Assembly (NCBI GenBank): GCA_020849795.1
Contig: JADZFR010000050.1
Coordinates: forward strand, 121,371-185,370
Source of the DNA: Planctomycetota bacterium
GTDB lineage: Bacteria > Planctomycetota > UBA8742 > UBA2392
DNA: 64,000 nucleotides
Direction of reading: 5' to 3'
A program made the position numbers and the translations under genes. This document shows, piece by piece, positions 43,366 through 51,258 of the stretch. A model generated the notes under the pieces. That model saw only the letters and a list, made by a program, of their open reading frames with translations, searched no databases and had not been told where the DNA came from. Position 1 is the first letter of the stretch; the number at the start of each line of letters is the position of its first letter.

Positions 43366-43714
43366 GGCGTCCTTCGTGCTTCAACGCTCCATGCAAAAGC
43401 GACGCTGTGAATCGGCGTCGCGGCATCGGAAGCTATCGCTTCCTCACGCCAGCGCAGTGGAACGTCCTGAAAAGTCAAAGTGATGGCTGCAATGCCGACC
43501 TATTGCGGTCGGCGGCTGATCGGTCGGATCATTTGCGGCTCATGCACGTTGCTTCTCCGGTCGCTCGCTTGCCTTGTTTCCAAGACACGCGGCACTTCCT
43601 TGTATGTCCCCTGGCATTCCGCCAAGGCGAATAGAAATAACGCGTTTTGGGCTGGTTGCAAGGCCAAAGACAGAATTGACAGAGACGCGTGAATTAACCG
43701 CGACTGCGGAGCTC
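43366..43714. other. 349-base gap with several small hairpins, no supported gene
   Basis: It holds clear short stems: GCGACGC with GCGTCGC (43399-43421), GGAAGC with GCTTCC (43429-43444) and CGACC with GGTCG (about 43498-43513). They are clustered in the 150 bases before the deacylase gene. The rest is A/T-richer than the surroundings. Short frames exist but lack ribosome sites and family patterns. It might encode a structured leader or small RNA, or be remnant sequence. Confidence 0.4.
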
Positions 43715-43861
43715 TTACTCCACTTTCATTGCCGCGGGGCACTTGGCGCAGTCGTGGCCCTGTGCTTTGCCCTGTGAGACGCGCAGCGTTCGCCACACGC
43801 GCCACGCCGCAAAGACGGCGGCGACGACAAGGACTGTGGCGACTATTGCGTACTCAAGCAT
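43715..43861 (-). CDS. FeoB-associated Cys-rich membrane protein
   Basis: A 48-residue protein: one membrane helix (AIVATVLVVAAVFAAW), a basic stretch (RVWRTLRVSQGK), and a C-terminal HDCAKCPAA with the CxxC that defines the FeoB_associated family. It starts 4 bases after the feoB stop, so it is the last gene of the feo operon. The family is thought to assist or regulate FeoB, perhaps by binding Fe2+ through the cysteines. Confidence 0.85.
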   Translation of the reverse strand: MLEYAIVATVLVVAAVFAAWRVWRTLRVSQGKAQGHDCAKCPAAMKVE

Positions 43862-43865
43862 CCCG

Positions 43866-46307
43866 TCATGCCCCCAACGCGCTGGCCACCTGGTAGGTCA
43901 CCAACGCGCCCATGTATGCAAGGCTGGTCATGTACACAAAGCTGGCGATCGGCCATTTCCAGCTGTTGGTTTCGCGGCGCATGATCGCCAGCGTGGCTGC
44001 GCACTGCGCGCACAACGCGAAGAACACCATGATGCTCAGCGCCGTGGCCAGCGTGAACAACGGGTTGCCTTCCCTATCTTTCGCATCCACAAGCACGTGG
44101 CGCAGGCTCTCGGACTCTTCGTCCTCCTCGCCACCCAGGTTAAAGATCGTGCCCAGCGACGCGATGATCACCTCACGCGCCGGAAAGCTGGCAATCGCAG
44201 CCATGCCGATGCGCCAGTCCCATCCCAGCGGCTTCACCGCCGGCTCAATGGCGTGGCCGGCCATGCCGAGAAAGCTGCCCGCAAGCAGCTCGCCGTCGCG
44301 CTGCTTTTCGATCACTGCGACGGCCTCGTCACCCTCTGTGCGGGCAGTGTAAATGGCCTGGGCGGGCTCGAACGCGGCCCCGTGGCGACGCTTGAGTTCA
44401 AGCAGCGCGGCGGTGAACGCTGCTGACCTCTGTTCCAGCGCGGCTTCAAGCTCAGTTTCGTCCACGAACTCTTTTTCGGCGGCGGCCAGGGCCTCTTCGT
44501 GGGTTGCGGTCAGTTCCTGGATGTCGGTGATGGCCGCTGCCAACGCTGCATCGTCCCCAGCAAAGCCGGCATCTTTGGCAATCGTCGCGACTCTTTCGGC
44601 GACTTCGCCTTCGGACGCGGCAATGGCGGCTTCGTGCTTGTCGAGTATCGCGCCGTCGCGCGGGAACCAGGCCAGCGCCCACACAATGATCGCGACCGCA
44701 AAGATGATCGTGCCCGCGCGCTTGATGAATGCGCCGCCACGCTCGACCAGCACGCGCGCAACGGCTTTGGGCCGCGGCATCTTGTAGCTGGGCAGTTCCA
44801 TGAGAAACGGCGTGATCTTTGACTTCAGGATGCCGCGCTTGAGCACCAGCGCCGTCGGTATCGCAAACAGCACCCCCACCCAGTACATGGCAAACAGCAC
44901 CAGTCCCTGAAGGTTGAACGGCCCGATCCCGTGTTCGGGCACAAACGCGGCAATGAACAGCGTGTACACCGGCAGCCGCGCGCTACAGCTCATGAACGGC
45001 GCGAGAAAGATCGTGGTCAGGCGCGTGTTGCGGTCTTCGATCACGCGCGTACCCATGATGCCGGGGATCGCGCAGGCAAAACTGCTGAGCAGCGGAATGA
45101 AGCTGCGGCCGTTCAGGCCCAGCGGCGCCATCACACGGTCCATCAGGAATGCCGCCCGGCTCATGTAGCCCAGGTCTTCCAGGATCGCGATGAACAGAAA
45201 CAGGATCAGGATCTGCGGCAGAAACACCAGCACGCCGCCCACGCCGCCGATCACGCCGTCCTTAAGCAGGCTGTGCAGCATCGGCATGTCGTTCGGCACC
45301 AGCGCCAGCAGCAAGCCGCCGAGTGCGCCCACACCCGCTTCAATGCCGTCCATCAGCGGGCCGGCCCACGCGTAAATGCTCTGGAACACCAGCAGCATGA
45401 GCACGATGAAAATCAGCGTGCCCCAGACCTTGTTGGTCAGCACCGCGTCGACCTTGTCGGTCCTGGTGCGCTTGCCCTCATCGTCGCTGGTGCGCGCTTG
45501 CGCCACCCAGCCGCCGATCAACCCATAGCGGGCCTGCGCTTCCATCAGTGCAAGGCTGCGGCCGGCAGCCGCGCGTTCACGCAGTTTTTGCAGTGTACCG
45601 CTGAACGCCGCGCCGCCGACCTGCTCGCATTCGTCAAAGAACGGGCCGGCGCCGTCCACCAGCAGGCGCAGCGCCTCAGGACGTGCTGGCTTGAACCCCA
45701 GCTTGACCGAAAGGTCGCATACCGCGCCGTGCAGATCATCGACCGACCTGTTGAATTCGTCGGCAAACGGCACGACAAGCGCTTTGCCGGGGTGGTGCAG
45801 CGTGCGGTGCAAAGCCGCTTTCAGCGCATCGATGCCCTTGCCCTGCGGCGAATTCACCGGCACGACCGTTGCATTGAGTTGCTTGCCCAGTGTCTCGACG
45901 TCAATCGTGATGCCGCGGCTTTGCGCGACATCCAGCATGGTCAACGCAATGACGGCGGGCAGGCCGAACTCAAGCACCTGGGTGGCGAGATACAGGTTGC
46001 GCTCAAGGTTGCTGGCATCGAGCACGATGATGACGCCGTCGGGCCTGGGCGTACCGGGCACACGCCCCAGCAGCGCCTCGGTGGCCACTCGCTCGTCGGG
46101 GCTGCGGGCCGCCAGGCTGTATGTGCCGGGCAGGTCGATGATGGTGATTTCAGAGTTCTCGAACTTCGCGGTGCCGAGCTTGGCCTCGACCGTCACGCCC
46201 GGGAAATTGGCGATTTTCTGGCGCGTGCCCGTGAGTGCAGTGAACAGGCTCGACTTGCCCGTGTTCGGGTTACCGAGCAGCGCGACAGTGTGCCGGTCGG
46301 CGTGCAT
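43866..46307 (-). CDS. feoB: Ferrous iron transporter FeoB
   Basis: Fe2+ uptake across the inner membrane, driven or gated by an N-terminal G domain. G1 GNPNTGKS (12-19), G3 DLPG and a GDI helical region are present; G4 reads TMLD where most members have NxxD, which may alter guanine recognition. Then come the Gate regions of the transmembrane part. A 128-residue charged, coiled segment (about 550-677) is inserted between membrane helices, far longer than usual. The ATG at 46307 overlaps the feoA TGA (TGATG), so they are coupled; a GTG 3 bases earlier is possible. 813 residues. Confidence 0.95.
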   Translation of the reverse strand: MHADRHTVALLGNPNTGKSSLFTALTGTRQKIANFPGVTVEAKLGTAKFENSEITIIDLPGTYSLAARSPDERVATEALLGRVPGTPRPDGVIIVLDASNLERNLYLATQVLEFGLPAVIALTMLDVAQSRGITIDVETLGKQLNATVVPVNSPQGKGIDALKAALHRTLHHPGKALVVPFADEFNRSVDDLHGAVCDLSVKLGFKPARPEALRLLVDGAGPFFDECEQVGGAAFSGTLQKLRERAAAGRSLALMEAQARYGLIGGWVAQARTSDDEGKRTRTDKVDAVLTNKVWGTLIFIVLMLLVFQSIYAWAGPLMDGIEAGVGALGGLLLALVPNDMPMLHSLLKDGVIGGVGGVLVFLPQILILFLFIAILEDLGYMSRAAFLMDRVMAPLGLNGRSFIPLLSSFACAIPGIMGTRVIEDRNTRLTTIFLAPFMSCSARLPVYTLFIAAFVPEHGIGPFNLQGLVLFAMYWVGVLFAIPTALVLKRGILKSKITPFLMELPSYKMPRPKAVARVLVERGGAFIKRAGTIIFAVAIIVWALAWFPRDGAILDKHEAAIAASEGEVAERVATIAKDAGFAGDDAALAAAITDIQELTATHEEALAAAEKEFVDETELEAALEQRSAAFTAALLELKRRHGAAFEPAQAIYTARTEGDEAVAVIEKQRDGELLAGSFLGMAGHAIEPAVKPLGWDWRIGMAAIASFPAREVIIASLGTIFNLGGEEDEESESLRHVLVDAKDREGNPLFTLATALSIMVFFALCAQCAATLAIMRRETNSWKWPIASFVYMTSLAYMGALVTYQVASALGA

Positions 46308-46537
46308 CACGCTTGCACCTCAACTTCAATGCAGGCGGCCTCTGAGCGGCGCAGGGACAACGAGTAGCCCATGACCTTGATTTCGATCGGGTCGCCCAAA
46401 GGGGCCTGGCGCACAACCTTAAGCAACACGCCGGGCAGCACACCCATTTCGAGAATGCGCTGTTCCAGCGCGGCTTGCCCCGTGACGGTGATGACACGGG
46501 CGGAAGCACCAACGGCAAGATCGGCAAGTGTGGTCAT
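46307..46537 (-). CDS. feoA: FeoA-type SH3-like protein (feoB-proximal)
   Basis: A 76-residue SH3-like domain protein that interacts with FeoB. Pattern: LADLAVGASARVI, then ILEMGVLPGVLLKVVRQAPLGDPIEIKVMGYSLSLRRSEAACIEV, which is the full FeoA core. It overlaps feoB by 1 base (TGATG) and begins 4 bases after the second feoA-like gene. Confidence 0.92.
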   Translation of the reverse strand: MTTLADLAVGASARVITVTGQAALEQRILEMGVLPGVLLKVVRQAPLGDPIEIKVMGYSLSLRRSEAACIEVEVQA

Positions 46538-46541
46538 GGCG

Positions 46542-46787
46542 CTAGCCCAGGGGCCGCACCAGCACCCGTTGCTGCAATTCGGCAGAGATCGCGAAGCGTG
46601 CTTCCCCGGCCTGCACGATGCCCGGGTTGCCGCGGCGCACCACACGCACCTGCTTGCCCGGGCAAAGGCCGAGTTCGCACATGCGTTTGGATTGTCCTTC
46701 GGCGTCGATCACTTCAACGATTTCGAGGGCGCCATCCTGGGGCGCAAACGTGGAAAGCGGGGCAGCGGGGATCAGTGTGCGGGTCAT
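46542..46787 (-). CDS. Second FeoA-type SH3-like protein
   Basis: An 81-residue FeoA-fold protein (LEIVEVIDAEGQSKRMCELGLCPGKQVRVVRRGNPGIVQAGEARFAISAELQQRVLVRPL). It diverges from the feoB-proximal copy but has the same M-x-E-L-G-L-x-P-G-x turn. First gene of the feo operon. Tandem feoA genes occur in several phyla; the two copies may form a heteromer or have separate roles. The start is the ATG at 46787; the frame is open further but overlaps the divergent control region. Confidence 0.88.
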   Translation of the reverse strand: MTRTLIPAAPLSTFAPQDGALEIVEVIDAEGQSKRMCELGLCPGKQVRVVRRGNPGIVQAGEARFAISAELQQRVLVRPLG

Positions 46788-46934
46788 GGTGGTACTCGTC
46801 CTGTCCGTCTGCGATGGCAACCGGGTGCCACCTGTCTTGATACTCAGTCTCAATGTAAACGAACTTCCGGCCGCTGACAATCCCCAGCCGCCGGCAAATC
46901 TGCACCGCCCGGACCATAGCATCGCGCGAAAGTT

Positions 46935-46977
46935 GGACCGACCCGGTCCGCATTTCCGTTATTGCAACCCACTTGCA
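46935..46977. promoter_or_regulatory. Two inverted repeats in the feoA/metal-ABC divergent region
   Basis: GGACC-N5-GGTCC (46935-46949) and TGCAA-N5-TTGCA (46963-46977) are both perfect 5-5-5 inverted repeats about 45-85 bases before the substrate-binding-protein start. Metal regulators of the Fur/Zur/DtxR types bind such short palindromes, but neither matches a consensus I can name. The rest of the 234-base gap (46788-47021) holds no gene. Confidence 0.35.
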
Positions 46978-47021
46978 GGTGGTGTGCCGCACCCCTACCA
47001 TGCCGCGCCGTGGAGGCTGTT

Positions 47022-47936
47022 GTGCGCTACCCGATGTTTGTGATTCTTCTGCTTTTGACTGCTTGCGGCGGCGGGGAGACTCGCACGCTTCCTCGCGGCG
47101 AAACCCTGCATGTGATTGCTACCACACCCGCACTCGCCAGCATGGCCATGGCCATCGCCGGCCAGGACGCCAAGGTCGAACTGTTCGGCCCCGAAGGCGG
47201 CAGCAGCCACGATTTCGAACCCAGTGTCAACGACCGTCGCCGCCTGGAAACGGCCCACGTGCTGCTGGTGAACGGGATGGGGCTGGAAAGTTTCGACACG
47301 CTGAAGGTCGCAAAGTCAGCGCGCATCCTGCATGTGAACTGCTCGGCGAACATGCCGGAACAGTACCTGATCGGCAGCCTTGAGCCCGAAGGCGAACACG
47401 CTGGCCACGGCCACGCGCACGGCGAGTACAACCCGCACGTCTGGCTGGGCACTGAGGGCGCGCTGCACCAGGCCCGGGCGATCGCCGAAGCCATGGCCAA
47501 GACAGATCCCGCCCACGCCGATGGCTACCGCAGCCGTTTCGAGGCGCTGCAGAGTCGGCTTGCAGCACTTTCCGCCGAGTACAAACCGAAAGTTGCCGCG
47601 CTGGCGAAAAAGAACTTCGTCAGCAACCACGACGCCTTTCCGTACTTCGCGCGCGAGTTCGGCCTGAAGCAGGTGGGCGTGATCCAGCGCACTCCCGGCC
47701 ACAACCCCACCGTCGAGCAGCGCCGCGCCATTGAGAAGATGCTCAGCGACGGCCACGCCCACGCCATCTTCATGGAGCCGGGCTACGACGATGCCGCCAG
47801 CCGCATCATCGCCGAAAACAGCAAGCTGCCCCTGGGCGTGCTTGACCCGTTCGATGTGGGGAAGCCTTCTGCTGACGGACTTGAGAAGGTCATGCGCGCG
47901 AACCTTGAAACGGTGCTGAAAACACTTGGCCGATGA
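47022..47936 (+). CDS. Metal ABC transporter substrate-binding lipoprotein (ZnuA-like, cluster A-I)
   Basis: A 304-residue lipoprotein that captures Zn2+ or Mn2+. Chosen start is the GTG at 47022, with GGAGG 5 bases upstream, followed by a lipobox (LLTAC). The His-rich loop GEHAGHGHAHGEYNPHVWL (about 121-140) sits where ZnuA proteins have theirs. YNPHVWL supplies a ligand His, SNHDAFPYF another, and the final EPGYDD the acidic ligand. The His loop favours zinc. First gene of a three-gene plus-strand transporter operon. Confidence 0.9.
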   Translation: MRYPMFVILLLLTACGGGETRTLPRGETLHVIATTPALASMAMAIAGQDAKVELFGPEGGSSHDFEPSVNDRRRLETAHVLLVNGMGLESFDTLKVAKSARILHVNCSANMPEQYLIGSLEPEGEHAGHGHAHGEYNPHVWLGTEGALHQARAIAEAMAKTDPAHADGYRSRFEALQSRLAALSAEYKPKVAALAKKNFVSNHDAFPYFAREFGLKQVGVIQRTPGHNPTVEQRRAIEKMLSDGHAHAIFMEPGYDDAASRIIAENSKLPLGVLDPFDVGKPSADGLEKVMRANLETVLKTLGR

Positions 47937-48645
47937 ACCCCTGTTGCAGCTTGCAAACGTCACCGTCGAAGCCGGCGGCAAGGCCCTGGTGCGCGATGTC
48001 AGCTTCACGCTCGGGCGCGGCGAGATGATCGCGCTGATCGGGCCCAACGGCGCGGGCAAGACCACGCTGCTGCGCGCGATCCTCGGCACGGTGCGCTACC
48101 GCGGCAAGATCGCGATTGGCGGGCGCATCGGCTATGTGCCGCAGCGGTTGCAGTATGATCGCACGCTGCCAATGACCGTGCTTGAGTTCATGGCGCTGAC
48201 GCTGCAATCGAGCCCGGTTGTGTTCGGCATTCGCCGCGCGACGCGCCGCCGCGCGCTTGAGTTGCTTGAGCACGTCGGCGCAACCAGGCTCGCGCGCAGC
48301 AGCCTGGGCGGCCTGTCCGGCGGCGAGTTGCAGCGCGTGATGCTGGCGGGCGCTTTGCATGGCGCACCGGAGCTGCTGCTGCTGGATGAGCCAGCCGCCG
48401 GCGTGGACATGGAAGGCGAGGCCACGTTTCTCGAGCTGATTCACAAGCAGGTGCACGAGCGCGGGGCAACCGTGGTGCTGGTAAGCCATGACCTGAGCGT
48501 GGTCAGCGACATCACCGACCGCGTGATCTGCCTGAACGTGGACTTGAAGTGCGAAGGCAAAGCCAAAGACCTGCTGACCGCCGAGCGTATCGCTGAGGTA
48601 TTCGGCGGGCACAAGGCGGTGTACGGGCACCACCACCACCACTGA
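47926..48645 (+). CDS. Metal ABC transporter ATP-binding protein (ZnuC/MntB-like)
   Basis: A 239-residue ABC ATPase: Walker A GPNGAGKTT (about 40-48), signature LSGGELQR, Walker B LLLLDEPAAGVD, and the H-switch VSHDLSVV. It overlaps the substrate-binding gene by 11 bases and probably starts at TTG (47926), which suits translational coupling; a TTG at 47944 is an alternative. The protein ends in a run of histidines (YGHHHHH), which could bind the transported metal. Confidence 0.92.
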   Translation: MADEPLLQLANVTVEAGGKALVRDVSFTLGRGEMIALIGPNGAGKTTLLRAILGTVRYRGKIAIGGRIGYVPQRLQYDRTLPMTVLEFMALTLQSSPVVFGIRRATRRRALELLEHVGATRLARSSLGGLSGGELQRVMLAGALHGAPELLLLDEPAAGVDMEGEATFLELIHKQVHERGATVVLVSHDLSVVSDITDRVICLNVDLKCEGKAKDLLTAERIAEVFGGHKAVYGHHHHH

Positions 48646-48658
48646 GGCACCAGCCAGC

Positions 48659-49489
48659 ATGATCGATGTCGTGATCAACTATTTCACGCAGCCATGGCAG
48701 ACCACAATCCTGCTGTGCGTGGTGTTCGCGTGCCTGTCCAGCGGCGTGCTTTCGCCGATTGTGGTCAGTTCACGCATGGCGTTCTTCAGCGATGCCGTGG
48801 CTCACAGCACCTTGGCAGGCGTAGCGCTGGGCATGCTGCTCGGCGTCGGAAGCCCGGTGACCACCATGATCGCATTTGCCGTGATCGTGGCATTGCTGAT
48901 CGCCACGCTGCGGCAGTACACGACGCTTGCTCTCGACACGCTACTAGGCGTGGCGATGGCGGGCTCGCTTGCCTTCGGCGTGCTGATCTATGAAAAAGTT
49001 CGCGGGTACTCTGACCTGCACAGTTACCTCTTCGGCTCGGTCAGCCTGTTGGGCACCGAAGACCTTGTGTTCCTGGCGGCAAACGCTGTGCTGGCCCTGC
49101 TCATGGTCGGGCTGTTCGCCAACAAGTTCCTGCTCGTCGCGGTCTCGCGGCCGCTGGCCCAGGCGCGCGGGCTGCCCGTGGCGCGCTACGAGTACTTGCT
49201 GATCGTTGTGCTGGGGCTGGTGGTGGCCGTTGGTGTGCGCGCGGTCGGTCTGCTGCTGGTCAACGCGCTGCTGATTGTGCCCGCGGCAACGAGTCGCAAT
49301 TTTTCGCGCAGCGTGGCCGGCATGTTCTGGGGCTCAGTCGCGATGGCACTGACCGCGGGTTTGGCCGGGCTGTTCCTGTCCGACTGGCTGGACTTTGCGG
49401 CGTCTCCGGGAATCGTGGCCGCGGCGGTCATCCTGTTTCTGGTGTCGCAACTGTTGCGTCCGCTTCTGGGGCACCAGGCGTCTGAGTGA
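48659..49489 (+). CDS. Metal ABC transporter permease (ZnuB/MntC-like)
   Basis: A 276-residue inner-membrane protein with about eight hydrophobic helices and the ABC-3 family motifs: SRMAFFSDAVAHSTLAGVALG (about 38-58), HSYLFGSVSLLG, and the C-terminal RAVGLLLVNALLIVPAATSRN. It starts 13 bases after the ATPase gene and completes the operon. No strong ribosome site is seen, so it may be coupled. Confidence 0.92.
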   Translation: MIDVVINYFTQPWQTTILLCVVFACLSSGVLSPIVVSSRMAFFSDAVAHSTLAGVALGMLLGVGSPVTTMIAFAVIVALLIATLRQYTTLALDTLLGVAMAGSLAFGVLIYEKVRGYSDLHSYLFGSVSLLGTEDLVFLAANAVLALLMVGLFANKFLLVAVSRPLAQARGLPVARYEYLLIVVLGLVVAVGVRAVGLLLVNALLIVPAATSRNFSRSVAGMFWGSVAMALTAGLAGLFLSDWLDFAASPGIVAAAVILFLVSQLLRPLLGHQASE

Positions 49490-49523
49490 TGGCGGCGCCC
49501 TTCCCGTGCCCGTCGGCGCGGCG

Positions 49524-49535
49524 TACACTTTGGAC
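49524..49535 (+). promoter_or_regulatory. -10-like element before the DoxX-like gene
   Basis: TACACT (49524-49529) ends exactly 6 bases before the ATG at 49536, giving a leaderless transcript if used. Confidence 0.5.
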
Positions 49536-50027
49536 ATGGCCGAAGAGACCAAACGGGTGCCGGCATTCCTTTCCGGGCCGACCACGGCAACGGCAGTTCT
49601 GCTGCCGATGCGCCTGTTTGTCGGCTACTGGTGGCTGAAACTGGGCTGGGACAAGATCGGTGACGGCTGGCTTTCCGCTGACCAGCACCGACTGCCCGAG
49701 TTGATCAAGACGCTGACGCCACCCGACTGGTTTGCCGTGACGTTCATTGAAGCCGCCAACGAAAACAACTTCCTGTTCCAATGGTTGATCGTGCTGTTTG
49801 AGCTGGCGTTCGGTGTGCTGATGATGGCGGGTGCGGTGACGCGAGTGACAGGCATCGTGCTGGCCATCATGGCGCTGATCGCGTTTATCGCGCGCGGCCT
49901 GCCCCATGATTCGTGGATGATCCCGATGATGCTGATGGCGTTGACACTCTCGGTTGCCGCAGCGGGTCGTTATCTTGGCGTCGATGCGATCCTGAAAGCC
50001 CGGTTGGTACGCGTACCCTTGTTCTGA
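49536..50027 (+). CDS. DoxX-like membrane protein
   Basis: A 163-residue protein with four membrane helices and a DoxX/TQO-small-subunit-like pattern (LLPMRLFVGYWWLKLGWDKIGDGWL at the first helix, LIVLFELAFGVLMMAGAVTRVTGIVL, then WMIPMMLMALTLSVAAAGRYLGVD). Such proteins are tied to thiosulfate or quinone redox, or to no known substrate. The ATG at 49536 follows a TACACT element. The next gene begins 23 bases later. Confidence 0.82.
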   Translation: MAEETKRVPAFLSGPTTATAVLLPMRLFVGYWWLKLGWDKIGDGWLSADQHRLPELIKTLTPPDWFAVTFIEAANENNFLFQWLIVLFELAFGVLMMAGAVTRVTGIVLAIMALIAFIARGLPHDSWMIPMMLMALTLSVAAAGRYLGVDAILKARLVRVPLF

Positions 50028-50050
50028 CTCCGCACCTGCAAAGCGCACCC

Positions 50051-50518
50051 ATGGACAGACTTGCCCCGAAAGCCCGGTTTGACGCGTACGCAGCGCTGCT
50101 GGGCCTGGATGCTTCGGGCGTTGACTCGATCCGCCACAGCATTCGCCCATTGCTAGCCAATGTGAACGAGCTGGTGCGCCGCATGAACGAAGTGATGAAC
50201 CACGACGGCGCGGCGACAGTGCTGGGAGACGTGGCCGGCGAGCGGCGTGAGCGGCTCCAAAGCCTGCTGGCGAGCTTCATCCTGCGCACGGTCAACTGCA
50301 ACTTCGACGAAGAGTACTGCAACTACGCGCACGACATCAGCCACAGCGCCGACGTGCCTGCGGGGCTGTTCAGTCTGGGCCTCACGCTCGCCAACGACTT
50401 CGTGACACAGACGCTGCCGATGCACATCGACGAGCGCGAACAGCTCGCCTCCATGCTCGCGTCATGGAACCGATTGACCTCGGCGCTGCGCGAACTCACG
50501 CGCAAGCCCGCCGCCTGA
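50051..50518 (+). CDS. Protoglobin-like (globin-sensor domain) protein
   Basis: A 155-residue, all-helical soluble protein. The layout fits the protoglobin/globin-coupled-sensor haem domain: LLGLDASGVDSIRHSIRPLLANVNELVRRMNEVM (helices A-C region), LLASFILRTVNCNFDEEYCNYAHDISHSADVPAGLFSLGL, where a His in HDISHS would be the proximal ligand. No signalling output domain follows, so it would be a single-domain globin binding O2, NO or CO. Family assignment is by pattern only. The AlkD-like gene starts 7 bases later. Confidence 0.6.
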   Translation: MDRLAPKARFDAYAALLGLDASGVDSIRHSIRPLLANVNELVRRMNEVMNHDGAATVLGDVAGERRERLQSLLASFILRTVNCNFDEEYCNYAHDISHSADVPAGLFSLGLTLANDFVTQTLPMHIDEREQLASMLASWNRLTSALRELTRKPAA

Positions 50519-50525
50519 GCGACCC

Positions 50526-51257
50526 ATGGCCAGCGGCTCAAAGCCAACCAACGTCGAAGACCTCGCCGACCAGGCAATCGCCCGGCTGCGCGCGTTCACC
50601 GATCGTGACCGCCACGCAGCCACGCAGAACTACTACCCGAGCGCCCAGGAAAATCTGGGCGTCTATGCAGCCGACATGCGCCTAGTGGTGCGCGAATTCA
50701 AGGCACGCCTCAAGGCCGAAAGCGCGGCAACGGTGCTCAAGTTCGCGCTGGCGGTGATTGCCCGCAACACCATGGAAGGCCGCCAGTGCGCCTACGAGAT
50801 TCTTGCGTCGCACAAGGCGGCCGCGGCTGCGCTGAAGCCGACGCAGATTCAGCGGCTGGGCAAGGGCATCGACAACTGGGCCAGCGTGGACGGGTTCGCA
50901 TGCGGCATCAGCGGGCCGGCATGGCGCGAGGGCAGGCTGACAGACGCCGACATCCGGCGCTGGGCAAACTCCACCGACCCGTGGTGGCGCCGCGCCGCTG
51001 TGGTCAGCAGCGTGCCGCTGAATATCAAAAGCCGGGGCGGCAAGGGCGACGTCAAGCGTACGCTGATGGTCTGCGAACTGGTGATCGGTGATGAACACAT
51101 CATGGTTCACAAGGCCCTGAGCTGGGCGTTGCGCGAGCTGAGCCGCGTGGACCGGAAAGCTGTTGAGTCCTTCTTGCGGACGCACGACGCCGCACTGCCG
51201 GCGCTGGTGAAGCGCGAGGTGCAGCGCAAGCTGAAAACCGGCCGCAAGTACGGGTGA
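50526..51257 (+). CDS. DNA alkylation repair protein, AlkD-like
   Basis: A 243-residue HEAT-like-repeat protein. AlkD glycosylases excise N3- and N7-alkylated bases. Seen: AQENLGVYAADMRLVVREFK (N-terminal helices), IDNWASVDGFACGISGP (the D-x-C region), STDPWWRRAAVVSSVP, and MVHKALSWALRELSRVD (catalytic-region helix). The residues W and D of the active site appear present. It follows the protoglobin-like gene, possibly in the same transcript. Confidence 0.85.
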   Translation: MASGSKPTNVEDLADQAIARLRAFTDRDRHAATQNYYPSAQENLGVYAADMRLVVREFKARLKAESAATVLKFALAVIARNTMEGRQCAYEILASHKAAAAALKPTQIQRLGKGIDNWASVDGFACGISGPAWREGRLTDADIRRWANSTDPWWRRAAVVSSVPLNIKSRGGKGDVKRTLMVCELVIGDEHIMVHKALSWALRELSRVDRKAVESFLRTHDAALPALVKREVQRKLKTGRKYG

Positions 51258-51258
51258 C

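Noticed and set aside
43407..43634. Candidate small HTH or transposase remnant gene on the plus strand
   Set aside because: Only a short motif resemblance, no ribosome site, and no support for the rest of the frame.
44931..46367. Long open frame on the plus strand opposite feoB
   Set aside because: It mirrors feoB codon positions and has low-complexity His/Arg/Gln composition; feoB on the minus strand is unmistakable.
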